The notes under the pieces are model-generated. The model made no database searches, was not told the origin of the DNA, and worked only from the letters and a program-made list of their open reading frames with translations. The position numbers and the translations under genes are program-made. Of a DNA stretch of 64,000 nt, positions 51,486 through 61,309 are shown in pieces (position 1 is the first letter of the stretch; each line of letters opens with the position of its first letter). Origin of the DNA: Oegoconia quadripuncta. Its lineage: Eukaryota > Arthropoda > Insecta > Lepidoptera > Autostichidae. Where the stretch lies: assembly GCA_949316235.1 (NCBI GenBank), contig OX438747.1, positions 26,540,618 through 26,604,617 on the forward strand, written 5' to 3'.

Positions 51486-51592
51486 CGTCTGCAATATCAA
51501 AATAACGTTTTGGTCCTATGATAAAGACATTACAAACTAAATATTGAAAACATATTGAGTGTTTCATAACCAATATTACGTGTGATGGTATT

Positions 51593-52527
51593 CAAAATGA
51601 AGACTTGCAATTGATATTCTCTAAATAAAAGCTGATGTAGCTGAAAATAATACTTGTTTTAAGTATAAAAGGAATAAAGGAAACAATAGGAAAAATTGAA
51701 AATATTAATCGCTTGTTATTTCCAAATGAAAGAAAACTCGAAAATGGAAAGATTAATATTAGTCTTGCCAGCTCGTGAAATGTTTAACCATTATAAAAAA
51801 TATTTATTTATTATTACCTTGCGAAATACTTATAAAATTAGATGCCTTCTAGCCAAACAATAATTTTATAGATAGGAAATCATTTTTAAGTAAGTTTTTA
51901 AGTACTCATTCCTACTTATTGTGAAATGATAATTGTTCAATGTCACATTTTTGCTTTCTGATTTGAAACTTTCATATGGCAATCTTATCAAAATCAAAAT
52001 GGCGAAAATGACATGGTGCATTTCAAACTTAAAATTTTTACACACCACTATTGACCAGGCGTTGGAAACACCCATACAAAGTCTCCGCCAATAGTGGCGT
52101 GTAACGGTTTTAAGTTTGAAATGCACCATGTCATTTTCGCCATTTTGATTTTGATAAGATTGCCATATGAAAGTTTCAAATCAGAATGCAAAAATGTGAC
52201 ATTGAACAATTATCATTTCATAATAAGTAGGAATGAGTACTTAAAAATGATTTCCTATCTATAAAATTATTATTTGGCTAGAAGGTATCTAATTTTATAA
52301 GTATTTCGCAAGGTAATAATAAATAAATATTTTTTATAATGGTTAAACATTTCACGAGCTGGCAAGACTAATATTAATCTTTCCATTTTCGAGTTCGAAA
52401 ATAACAAGTGATTAATATTTTCAATTTTTCCTATTGTTTTCTTTATTCCTTTTATACTTAAAACAAGTATTGTTTTCAGCTACATCAGCTTTTATTTAGA
52501 GAATATCAATTGCAAGTCTTCATTTTG
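51593..52527. repeat. 935-bp near-perfect palindrome (foldback element)
   Basis: Arms of about 450 bp (CAAAATGAAGACTTGCAATT ... and its complement ...AATTGCAAGTCTTCATTTTG) around a loop of about 35 bp near 52055-52090. Arm identity is about 95% by eye, with small indels (GAAAGAAAACTC side). No ORF; starts about 108 bp beyond the THAP start codon. Confidence 0.88.
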
Positions 52528-52711
52528 TAAGTATTAACTTAATTCCCTGGCTTAACTCCCTGGCCGAGTTACGTTGACACTTATTTGAGATCACTGTGCA
52601 AATAATTTAGTGATTTAAAGTGAATATCCGATACACCCTAGTCACTAACGAGCTCAAGATATTCACGGCTGTTGAATATATTTCTTTAAATATTTAAAGC
52701 GCATAGCTGGT

Positions 52712-53659
52712 ATGTCGAACAACTGTGTCGTGTGCAATGAAGTGGTCATCCGAAAAGCAGGTACACAGTGCCAAGGAAAATGTGAAAAATGGTACCATTT
52801 TAAGTGTGCTAAAACAACAGAGCAGGAAGTTGGTATCTCCAGAACCAAAAACACTGTATGGCGCTGCAATAAATGTAACACAGTATCTCAGGTAACTCCA
52901 AAGTTGTCACCCAATATATCAAACAAAGACACAATTAATACCACTGTAGGAGCCTTCAATATGCCATTGGATATTTGTAACACTCTCTCTAAACTACAAC
53001 AAGACGTCTCTAACATCTTGACCACGTTATCATCAGTTCAAGCACAACAAACCGAAATTCTGAATGCTCAGCGTCACATTGACGGGAGGCTTAAACAGCA
53101 GGATGAAATAATCACTATATTGCAAACTGACGTATCTCATCTCAAGGACGAAATACGACGTCTTAGATCGCAACAAGATTATCATGAGCAATACAAGCTT
53201 CGTAAGTCTGTGGAGATTAAAAATGTACCAAAACTACCACCAAACAAGCTAACAGAAACCTTGGAAACTATCAGTAGTCTTATCAAACACCCTTTTTGTA
53301 AAGAAAATATAATAAACATAACTCAAATATCTAAAGGTAAATCAACTGGAAATATTTTGGTGAAGTTCCGGACAATGGACATGCGTGAAGAATTTCTAAA
53401 AGCCACGAAAAACAAAAGGGATATTAAGATCACAGATGTGCTGGGAAATTACACTAACCAGGACAAAAAGTTATACATCAATGAGTCACTAACTTCACAA
53501 AAAAAGCTACTACTATCCAAAGCTAAGAAATTTGCTATTGACTTTGGAATAAAATATATCTGGACTAAGAAGGGCCAAATCCTTATGAGAAAGAGCCAGG
53601 AGGAGGGACACGTCGTCATAAAATCTGAAGAAGACCTATCAAAAAATTTTTTTGTTTAG
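52712..53659 (+). CDS. LINE ORF1 with PHD-like zinc finger and FP-like domain
   Basis: 315 residues. N-terminus: PHD-like CVVCNEVV...CQGKCEKWYHFKC...WRCNKC (residues 4-50). Then a Gln-rich coiled coil (about 95-165: LSKLQQDVSNILTTLSSVQA), then a region VEIKNVPKLPPNKLTETLET and the FP-like C-terminus LYINESLTSQKKLLLSKAKK ... YIWTKKGQILMRKSQEEG. This layout is typical of ORF1 of CR1/Kiri-type LINEs of insects; the FP-like domain is named after the baculovirus protein family it resembles. No ORF2 follows, so this is a 3'-truncated LINE or a freed ORF1. Uninterrupted. Confidence 0.82.
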   Translation: MSNNCVVCNEVVIRKAGTQCQGKCEKWYHFKCAKTTEQEVGISRTKNTVWRCNKCNTVSQVTPKLSPNISNKDTINTTVGAFNMPLDICNTLSKLQQDVSNILTTLSSVQAQQTEILNAQRHIDGRLKQQDEIITILQTDVSHLKDEIRRLRSQQDYHEQYKLRKSVEIKNVPKLPPNKLTETLETISSLIKHPFCKENIINITQISKGKSTGNILVKFRTMDMREEFLKATKNKRDIKITDVLGNYTNQDKKLYINESLTSQKKLLLSKAKKFAIDFGIKYIWTKKGQILMRKSQEEGHVVIKSEEDLSKNFFV

Positions 53660-53706
53660 TTGTATTTTTTATTCTTATATTTCCGTTATTATCTAATGTC
53701 ATTGTA

Positions 53707-54546
53707 TTGTACCATGTAAAAATCTTTCTAAGCAAGTCATACAGCGTTAAGCAAATTTATTCACAGACCTCTTCACTCTGTACATACACAGTATTACACA
53801 CTATATACAATAACATCATACACCTCACTATTACATTAGTTAACTTCACAACACAGATCAAACTGCCTTTACACAGCTGTGAAAATTATAGTGCAAAGTC
53901 TTTCTGCAAAGGATTTCTTTGTCTTCCTTCTGTTTTGCTGCTTCGCTACTATTCACTTATACCGAATTCAAACATTTATGGGATATTCCGTGCATCTTTG
54001 AGTGGTATTTTAATTAAATACTCTGCAAACCTTGCCAAAACACAAACTGATTTTAAGTACAGAGACGATTTTACCGTGCCGGAGAGTAATTACAACATAC
54101 AACAGTTGCATCGGTCTGGCATGTTGACTACACACTGTCTAACACAGGTAAAAGAAATAAGGATAAATACCTATTTACCTACCTACCTTACTCGGGCGAA
54201 AGCAGCGTTTGGCCGCAACCAGAACCAGAGGTCAACATTCACTATGGTGTGCACTACCTATTGGCCTGTGGCTGCAATGCGCACCGCATTAGTGAACGAA
54301 TTAATTGAAAAAACTGTAGGTAATGAACAAGCTAAAAGGATGGAGTTTTGCTTGTATTCGTGCGTCAATCAAGGATCCTTATATAGCCATGTGCATTATC
54401 TTTTTGGCTGCATTCTTTATTTGGGGCCATTCCTGGATACGAAATCGATAAAAACATTTCTCTACGATATACGCACAGCAATTGTGTACTTGTTTAGTTT
54501 CGACATAGGGTTATTCACCTCCTACAAAACTTTTTATATTAAATGA
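53707..54546 (+). CDS. Open frame of unknown nature before the right arm
   Basis: A 280-codon frame, start not certain (ATG absent at the first position). Later half: DFKYRDDFTVPESNYNIQQL, HRSGMLTTHCLTQ followed by GTAAAAG (a possible donor), then FTMVCTTYWPVAAMRTALVN, ELIEKTVGNEQAKRMEFCLY and a hydrophobic end. No family recognised. It ends at the inner border of the right inverted-repeat arm. The first half may be chance. Could be a remnant of the cargo of the inverted-repeat element or exon plus intron. Confidence 0.25.
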   Translation: MYHVKIFLSKSYSVKQIYSQTSSLCTYTVLHTIYNNIIHLTITLVNFTTQIKLPLHSCENYSAKSFCKGFLCLPSVLLLRYYSLIPNSNIYGIFRASLSGILIKYSANLAKTQTDFKYRDDFTVPESNYNIQQLHRSGMLTTHCLTQVKEIRINTYLPTYLTRAKAAFGRNQNQRSTFTMVCTTYWPVAAMRTALVNELIEKTVGNEQAKRMEFCLYSCVNQGSLYSHVHYLFGCILYLGPFLDTKSIKTFLYDIRTAIVYLFSFDIGLFTSYKTFYIK

Positions 54547-54560
54547 GGATTTTATGAGAT

Positions 54561-55399
54561 TACCATGTTGTAAACGTTTCCCCGGCATATCCATTCTTTC
54601 ACCCCGAAAAATCCACCCTAAGGTGGGTTCACGGAAACGTATGTCCAAGAATTCACCCTAAGCTAAGCTGAATGAAAGGAATTTCTTAGCTTAGGGTGAA
54701 TTCTCGGTTATACGTTTCCGTGAATCCACCTTAGGGTGGATTTTTCGGGGTGAAAGAACGGATATGCCGCGTTTCCCCATGCAATAATGTTTTTTTGGAC
54801 TAATGCAATGAACTTGAAACCTTGTATCCTAATAATGTGCTCCTCTAGCAATGCTTACATTCCTTGCAAATTATTTAAAGCTGTTACTGTTTAGAAATGG
54901 CTGCCCATAAAATTTCATGTTTTTTGCCACTCCCTAATGCGAAGATCGTTGTATGGAGGAAACCCCACTGTCCAATATGTTCAACAGTCCTGATGAAATT
55001 CTACATACAAAATTGCAATTTCATGGGTCAGGACCGTGTATTTTAATAATCATTGACCTGGCTGTATGTAAGTAGTTCGTTTGTAAAATATGCGCTTTTC
55101 GCGGTTTTGTCAATCAGCTAATATCATTTTAACGCACAACGTTGATTCTAATCAGTCTGTTCTGAATAATTATTCTTTTTATAAATCATTTGTTATACAA
55201 TTATAATCTCTTTGTAAAATAAAAAGGTTCGAAAACATTTTTTTTGGTTTAATTTACTCCTTTTGCCACAGTACTATTACTTCTTTGCAATAGGGATGGA
55301 ATACACTGCCCTATGTATCGATAGATAAAATCGATATCGATATTAGTATTACTGTAAATTACCACATCCTTGTCTCTCGGGCACTGACAGCTCACTGAC
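54561..55399. repeat. Right arm of the large inverted repeat
   Basis: Uninterrupted arm, about 839 bp, complement of 43378-43953 + 48235-48484. Contains the second hairpin, the empty LTR site (ATCCTAATAATGTGCTCCTC) and the ATCGAT block; outer end CTGACAGCTCACTGAC. Confidence 0.88.
54584..54768. repeat. 185-bp hairpin in the right arm
   Basis: GGCATATCCATTCTTTCACC ... GGGGTGAAAGAACGGATATG CC, same as 48278-48462. Confidence 0.88.
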
Positions 55400-55821
55400 G
55401 GACGCTTGTTAGTCTGTTATCTGATGACGTTTGGAGGTTAACTCACGTGTTGACGTTTTTGTTTGGTGTCTAGAATTTTTGCGATTTTATATCGGTTTAT
55501 TTACTTCTTCAGTAGTTATTTGTGTTTTGTGTTGGTGGTGGGATTAATATTGTGTAAGGTAAGTGGTGGGTTCACTTCCCTAAAGGCCTTTTAAGGCCGA
55601 AAATGGACTTCCGGTTGAACGTCATTGAGTGTTCCACGTGCTTTTTGGAATTTTTCGATTATTTTTCGTTAAATCGGTGTTTTCTGTCTACTTTAAGTGT
55701 CCTAACACAATTGTGAACGTCCTTATTCGTATTTATATGTTTTGTGTTTGTGGTGTATGTTCATGTGCGATATTTCGGTAAGGAATTTATACTACCTACC
55801 TACTTAATGTTCGAGTGAGTC

Positions 55822-57519
55822 ATGGACTACAATTTTATCCCACCCAAACCGCCGGACCTGAGTCCTACCAGGGTCTCAGCTGGTCCCTCGGTCCCCTCTC
55901 CAGCCGCTTACACAACGATAGAGAGCCCACAGGGCCCTTCCTCCCCCATTAATGAGTACCTCACCCGGGAGATATATAAAGAAACTTTGGGCAAACACAA
56001 GCATCGGAAGAAACCCAAAAAATCAAGAAAGCATAAACCATCCGCCGATAGGTTAGATCTCAGTCGTCAAATATCAGGGAGCTCGTCAGTATCATCAGCA
56101 ACAGATAACGACCATACCCCCCATAAAGCGTCTACGATTCCCAAGGATAATCCAAATTCAATAACGTCCTCCCAAAACGACGCAGTTAGTCAGGCACAGC
56201 CTGTGATTGTGTCCCAGGTACCATGTAATACCCCAATTTCTCAGCAGGATCAGAATACATCACAAATGAATACCTCCCCCTTACAATCACAATCACAGTC
56301 TCAATCTAGGTCCACTACCATTCGCCCTTATAATGAAAAGGACTTAGGTCCATTTCTGGTCCATGTACAGCGTGAAGAAACTTCTCCATCAGCAGGCACA
56401 ACTTTAAATGCTGTTTCTTTTGGACGCTTCTTGAGAAAACTTAGTATGTGCCACATTGCCGAAGGGGGAGTTAAACGGATTGGTCGCAATAGAATTTCTA
56501 TCCAATTCACCAATTTTAAAGCGGCAAATGATTTCACTACCAACTCCGAAGTTTTAAATACACATAGAGTTTTTATTCCATCTTTTAATACGACCTGTCT
56601 TGGAGTGATCAAAGGGATTCCAGGAGACCTAACCGACCAAGATATAATTGAAGAACTCTCCGCCCCCCCTAACACAATTCCGGTCCTCAAGGTAAGGAGG
56701 CTAAACTATAAAGTGGTTAGGGACGGCATAGCCTCATGGGAAGCTTCCCAGTCTGTGGTTGTGACATTTGATGGCCAAATACAGCCTGCCAGAGTCTTCT
56801 TCTGTTACAATTCCCTACAAGTGGAAACTTACCAGTACCCAACAATTCAATGTTTCAAATGCTGCCGATATGGACACACTCAATCCCTCTGCCGTTCCAA
56901 ACCCAGATGTGCAAAATGCGGAGATAATCACGCCTCCGAGGAATGTGATGTAGAGGCCCGAAATTACAGATGCCTTTTCTGCTCGGGTAACCATAAAGCT
57001 ACGGACAAAAAATGTTCTGAACAGATACGACAAAAAAATATAAAAACTATTATGGCACAGGATTCAATTTCTTACCTAGAGGCTTCCCAAAAAATCCCGC
57101 TTGCTAGAAGGTCTTTTGCTGAGGTCACGGCCTCACAACCCATGGCACCTCCTCCACCCCCTTTTATGGAAGAATCTCCAAACCCCCATAATCCCAGGAC
57201 CTCGTACCGCAAGACTATTTTTATTCCCCGCTCTCAGAGACCCAACTTACAACCTGGATATGACAAAAAGGCACACAATGCCCTTATCAATGAATATAGT
57301 ATACCCCAACCAGCTGATGGCTGTGCTCTCAATGGTAGCCAGTCAGTAAATACTACAGCACCATCAGATTACAACTTTTTAAATATCCTAATTGAATCTA
57401 TCTTGAATATCTTGGTTAATTCGCATTCCCTACCGCCCAACGTTGCCTGCAAGCTTAAAATACTACCAACCATTATCCGTAACATTCTCTCCCCCGACAA
57501 TCCTTCAATGGAACTGTAG
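55822..57519 (+). CDS. I-like LINE ORF1 with CCHC knuckles (long)
   Basis: 565 residues, longer than the other ORF1s because of a low-complexity N-terminus (KHKHRKKPKKSRKHK, SQSQSQSR). RRM-like middle; knuckles about 345-405: CFKCCRYGHTQSLC, CAKCGDNHASEEC, CLFCSGNHKATDKKC. The final 25 codons overlap the start of ORF2 in another frame. Confidence 0.88.
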   Translation: MDYNFIPPKPPDLSPTRVSAGPSVPSPAAYTTIESPQGPSSPINEYLTREIYKETLGKHKHRKKPKKSRKHKPSADRLDLSRQISGSSSVSSATDNDHTPHKASTIPKDNPNSITSSQNDAVSQAQPVIVSQVPCNTPISQQDQNTSQMNTSPLQSQSQSQSRSTTIRPYNEKDLGPFLVHVQREETSPSAGTTLNAVSFGRFLRKLSMCHIAEGGVKRIGRNRISIQFTNFKAANDFTTNSEVLNTHRVFIPSFNTTCLGVIKGIPGDLTDQDIIEELSAPPNTIPVLKVRRLNYKVVRDGIASWEASQSVVVTFDGQIQPARVFFCYNSLQVETYQYPTIQCFKCCRYGHTQSLCRSKPRCAKCGDNHASEECDVEARNYRCLFCSGNHKATDKKCSEQIRQKNIKTIMAQDSISYLEASQKIPLARRSFAEVTASQPMAPPPPPFMEESPNPHNPRTSYRKTIFIPRSQRPNLQPGYDKKAHNALINEYSIPQPADGCALNGSQSVNTTAPSDYNFLNILIESILNILVNSHSLPPNVACKLKILPTIIRNILSPDNPSMEL

Positions 57520-60427
57520 AAGTGTGTTTGGTAAAATATCAGAGCTAATATACTTACTAAATAAAAATAACTCGGTCATCTCGGCCATCTCGGAGACATG
57601 GCTTTCGCCGGACTCTCACTTCAGGGTTCCGGGATTTCGGTGTGTCCGGGATGACAGAGGAGACGGCTATGGCGGATGTGCCATCCTTATTAAAAACTCC
57701 ATACCATTCACGCAGGTAACCCTGCCAGCCCCACACAATGGTATCAACGCCGTTGCCAACCGAGCTCAAAACATCAGTTATCTCTCTGTGTACATTGCCT
57801 CCCCATCAACTCCCATTCTTAGACACTTGAAAAAAATTCTCGTTACTTTGCCAAAACCCTACCTTATCCTCGGAGATTTTAACTGTCGCCATCCAGCCTG
57901 GGGATCAGACTCAATGGACCGTAATGGAATATTTCTTTATGACATGTTTGATGAGCTAAATCTGTGCCTATTGAATTCCGGTATACCTACCAGACGCTCC
58001 TCCCCCAATCAGGCTAGTAGTGCAGTGGACCTATCCTTTTGTTCCCCTGAGCTAGCTTCACTCATGGACTGGAATGTTCTGAACAGCTCGCATGGCAGCG
58101 ATCACTATCCTATAATCACATCTTATCCTAAAGGTAATCCGAACATGAAAAAAAAACCAACAATGAAGTATAGACTAGCAGATGCGGACTGGGGTATATT
58201 TAATTGTTTGGTTAGAGGACAGCTCCAAGTCCTACCAGATATTACTCCGCAAAATTCGGTGGAATGCATGAATGCATTCTCCGAAATTCTCATTTCTGCC
58301 GCTGATGAGGCCTTTCCCACTAAAGGTAGTCCTAAACTACGTCTCTCCCCCCCTTGGTGGGACTCAGAATGTACACAAGCCATCAAAAACAGGAAAAACG
58401 CTGAAAAAACTTATTCATTGCGTATGACTGATGAAAATCTGACAGACCTACAAAGAATTGAGGAAGAAACTAAAAAGACCTTGCAGTCCAAAAAACTGCA
58501 AGGTTGGCGCAGTTTTTGCTCTTCCATAAGCCCAGGTACAGCCCCATCGCTAGTATGGAGAAATATGAGAAGGTTTAGATCCTCCCTCCAGGAACAGAGC
58601 CTGGGTGGAAGCGGAATCATTCCAGAGGAATGCATAGATGCTTTCCTAAACAAACTTGCTCATCCTTCCGTTCCTGCACAAGATGAACTTCCCCACCACA
58701 CCTGTCAGCAAGGCGACTTTCAGTCTGACCCTTTGGATAAGCCATTCTCGATGGCTGAACTTAAGATCGTTCTGTCCCATGTTCGTGACTCTGCTCCAGG
58801 CCCGGACGGTATCCTTTATTCGTTTATATCAAAATGTCAAGATGAGGTCCTATCAGTGTACCTAAAAATTATTAACGTCATCTTGGAAAGTGGTATGATC
58901 CCTGATTCCTGGAGAAGACAAATTGTTATACCCCTTCTTAAACCTCACAAAGACCCTAATGACAGCTCATCCTATCGACCTATAGCCTTATCGTCTACTC
59001 TGGCAAAAGTTATGGAGCATATCATTAAAAATCGACTGGAGTGGTTTATGGAGAGCCGAGGCCTATTAGCATCTACACAATTTGGGTTCCGTAAAGGCAA
59101 AAGTACCTCTGACAATCTCAGTATATTTACTACCGATGTTAGGCTTGCGTTCTCTCGCAATGAATCTGTGCTGGCGGCTTTCCTCGACGTCTCGGCTGCA
59201 TATGATAATGTGCTGCTTCCTATCCTTAGGCAAAAGATGCAATATCTAAGAATACCATTGAAGTTAACAAATATTATTATCAATATGTTGTTGGATCGGT
59301 CCATCCACCTACGTGTAAACGGAGAGCTCACCCAATCACGTAAGGTCTTCAAAGGCCTCCCACAGGGTTCAGTACTGAGTCCTATCTTGTACAATATATA
59401 CACTGCGGACCTAGAGAAAACAGTATTAAACTGCAGAATTTTACAATACGCCGACGATATTGTAGTTTATAGAATCCATAACAGAATACAAGAGTGTTTA
59501 AAGGATGTGAATGATGATCTAGATTCTCTTAATGATTGGCTTAATAGGCACGGGCTGGAGCTCTCCCCAGCCAAAAGTAAAAATATTCTATTCACCCGAA
59601 AGCGTAACATCCCACCCATCGACCTAAAACTTAAAGACTCCCCTATTGCGAATGTTCAGGAAATAAAATTTCTAGGATTCATGCTTGACACTAAACTAAC
59701 TGGTATCCCTCATATTAACAACTTAATTAAAAAATGCGAGAAAAATATTAATATTCTTCGAGCTCTATGTAGAGTCTGGTGGGGAGCACATCCATACTCT
59801 CTAAAACTTGTATATAACGCCCTTATTAGAAGTCATCTAGATTATGCAACCTTCCTCTTAGACCCTGCAAACAGGAACCATATTAATAAATTGAATATCA
59901 TCCAGTCCAAGGCCCTTAGAATTGTCTCAGGGACCATGAAGGTCGAATGCGGTGATCCCCCGCTCGATCTCCGGAGGCAATATCTGGCCGATCGATACTT
60001 CTTTCGTGCCCTCCAATTCTATAACCACCCCCTAATCCCTAAACTTCAGCTGCTTTCAGAATACGCGAACCGTAACAGATACTGGGCACATAAATCCACT
60101 CCCTGTTTGGTAAAAAGTTTTAAAAAATACAAAAACCTAAAGGACCCTACACACCGTTTTACTACCCTTCCCATTTTTGATAACCCCTATGATATCGCTC
60201 TCTACAAGCCCAAAATAAATTTTAATCTAGACATCAGTAAGACCTCCTTAGAAGCAAACAAAGAATTTCTACGCACCAGAGATAGAAATTTCCTCAACTC
60301 ACATTACTTATATACAGACGCCTCCAAGACCCACCCACAAGGCTGTGTCGGATACTCCGTTTTCCACCAAAACTGGAACATCACACAAAAAGTTAAATCT
60401 CCCCCAGAGACTACTGTATCCTTATGA
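57443..60427 (+). CDS. I-like LINE ORF2, truncated in RNase H
   Basis: 994 residues. Endonuclease from ILQWNCRSV (near residue 20) to HGSDHYPII, with normal SDH, ETWLSP and GDFNCRHPAWG. Reverse transcriptase: SSYRPIALSS, FGFRKGKSTSDN, motif A FLDVSAAYDN, motif B GLPQGSVLSPILY, catalytic LQYADDIVVY. RNase H begins LYTDASKTHPQG but then breaks. There is no ATG before the endonuclease: the first Met inside is near residue 155, and the endonuclease begins while ORF1 is still open (77-bp overlap, +1 frame), so synthesis would need frameshifting or non-AUG start. Confidence 0.88.
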   Translation: MPASLKYYQPLSVTFSPPTILQWNCRSVFGKISELIYLLNKNNSVISAISETWLSPDSHFRVPGFRCVRDDRGDGYGGCAILIKNSIPFTQVTLPAPHNGINAVANRAQNISYLSVYIASPSTPILRHLKKILVTLPKPYLILGDFNCRHPAWGSDSMDRNGIFLYDMFDELNLCLLNSGIPTRRSSPNQASSAVDLSFCSPELASLMDWNVLNSSHGSDHYPIITSYPKGNPNMKKKPTMKYRLADADWGIFNCLVRGQLQVLPDITPQNSVECMNAFSEILISAADEAFPTKGSPKLRLSPPWWDSECTQAIKNRKNAEKTYSLRMTDENLTDLQRIEEETKKTLQSKKLQGWRSFCSSISPGTAPSLVWRNMRRFRSSLQEQSLGGSGIIPEECIDAFLNKLAHPSVPAQDELPHHTCQQGDFQSDPLDKPFSMAELKIVLSHVRDSAPGPDGILYSFISKCQDEVLSVYLKIINVILESGMIPDSWRRQIVIPLLKPHKDPNDSSSYRPIALSSTLAKVMEHIIKNRLEWFMESRGLLASTQFGFRKGKSTSDNLSIFTTDVRLAFSRNESVLAAFLDVSAAYDNVLLPILRQKMQYLRIPLKLTNIIINMLLDRSIHLRVNGELTQSRKVFKGLPQGSVLSPILYNIYTADLEKTVLNCRILQYADDIVVYRIHNRIQECLKDVNDDLDSLNDWLNRHGLELSPAKSKNILFTRKRNIPPIDLKLKDSPIANVQEIKFLGFMLDTKLTGIPHINNLIKKCEKNINILRALCRVWWGAHPYSLKLVYNALIRSHLDYATFLLDPANRNHINKLNIIQSKALRIVSGTMKVECGDPPLDLRRQYLADRYFFRALQFYNHPLIPKLQLLSEYANRNRYWAHKSTPCLVKSFKKYKNLKDPTHRFTTLPIFDNPYDIALYKPKINFNLDISKTSLEANKEFLRTRDRNFLNSHYLYTDASKTHPQGCVGYSVFHQNWNITQKVKSPPETTVSL

Positions 60428-60530
60428 AACTAAAGTGTTGTGCCATATTCTCGGACTCTTTAAGCTCTCTTCAATCACTTAATCAAGCACCCTTCTACTC
60501 TAAAACACATAACCCCATAATATTCGATAC
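60424..60530 (+). pseudogene. RNase H continuation in another frame
   Basis: CAIFSDSLSSLQSLNQAPFY is the third RNase H motif (SDSLSSL). The motif with the catalytic Glu between it and YTDASK is missing, so about 100-150 bp were deleted here, with a frame change. Confidence 0.7.
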
Positions 60531-60765
60531 AATACAAATACAAATACACTTTATTGCACAACAGATAAGAAAATACAGTTTCAGAAAAGTGGTAAGAATA
60601 GAATGTACAATTATTATTTTATTTTATGGCATCGGTCGTCTATATTACGGTCGACCATTACTGCCAGCTCTGTCTACGACTGCCAGAGTCCGGTTGTATG
60701 GTTAAAACGCTGAAGAGGTTAACCAGTATGAAGTCTGTGCCAAACTGCGGATCTAGAACCCGGTT
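60531..60765 (-). repeat. LINE 3'-end repeat Q, copy 2
   Basis: Minus strand: GGTTCTAGATCCGCAGTTTG GC ... GCCATAAAATAAAATAATAA ... TGCAATAAAGTGTATTTGTA. It abuts the broken LINE on one side and cassette copy 6 on the other (joined within the cassette 5' part). Confidence 0.6.
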
Positions 60766-61265
60766 GCATTTTTCTTTATAATTCTTATAATTTGTGCATT
60801 CTAACTTTTGAAGCTTAATAATGGCAGAATATTGTGCAGCAAACGTTAGTGATGGTGTACAAGTGAAGGGAAGTGTAAATTAAAGTGCGTAATGAAGCTT
60901 TTGGGTTCCCACAAGAAGCCGCCAAAATCTTTCGTAAAACATTCTGCCACTTTACTGAAGAATAACTTGATCGTGACTAGACTCTATGTACGACGAATTA
61001 CTTGTTTTGACTGAGACTGGTATCGATTCGGATGTACACCAACTAAATTAAACTAAATTAAAACCAGTTTTGGAGTGGTGCCGTCACATCGTACTGTTCC
61101 AGGGAGAAAGAGACAGTACTGCTTTAAAACTGGTTTTAGTTTAGTTGATGTTGATGTACATCCGAATCGACACCACTGACTAATAAATTGAAGAAATAAG
61201 AGAAATGAGACATGGCTGTATGGGCTTAGATCCCTTTGCCTTCTCCGAAAGGAGTGAATAAAACG
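60766..61265 (+). promoter_or_regulatory. Zinc-finger upstream cassette, copy 6 (5'-cut, split by MITE)
   Basis: Begins TGCATTTTTCTTTATAATTC (GGCGGGAA part lost), with the MAEYCAANVSDGVQV small ORF; interrupted at GACTGAGACT by a MITE at 61019-61174; ends CTCCGAAAGGAGTGAATAAA and A-run. Confidence 0.55.
61019..61174. mobile_element. Short MITE of the GGTGTCGATTCGG family, 156 bp
   Basis: Ends GGTATCGATTCGGATGTACA and complement; ACT on both sides. The other cassette copies, which read GACTGAGACTGACTT here, show the empty site, which proves the 3-bp duplication. Confidence 0.85.
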
Positions 61266-61309
61266 AAAAAAAAATTCTTCGTATGTACAGAGGTAGGTAC
61301 TCTGTCAGG

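Larger units (their letters stand above)
55420..60530 (+). mobile_element. Third I-like LINE, 3'-broken
   Basis: A presumed 5' UTR of about 400 bp (5' border uncertain), ORF1 55822-57519, ORF2 from 57443. ORF2 loses frame in RNase H at about 60415 and the element stops near 60530, where a retroelement tail in the other direction begins. No target duplication identified. More diverged from the two other full-length LINEs than these are from each other. Confidence 0.8.

Noticed and set aside
53707..54546. LINE ORF2 start following the ORF1 at 52712
   Set aside because: No endonuclease motif (QWN, ETW, GDFN) in any frame after 53659.
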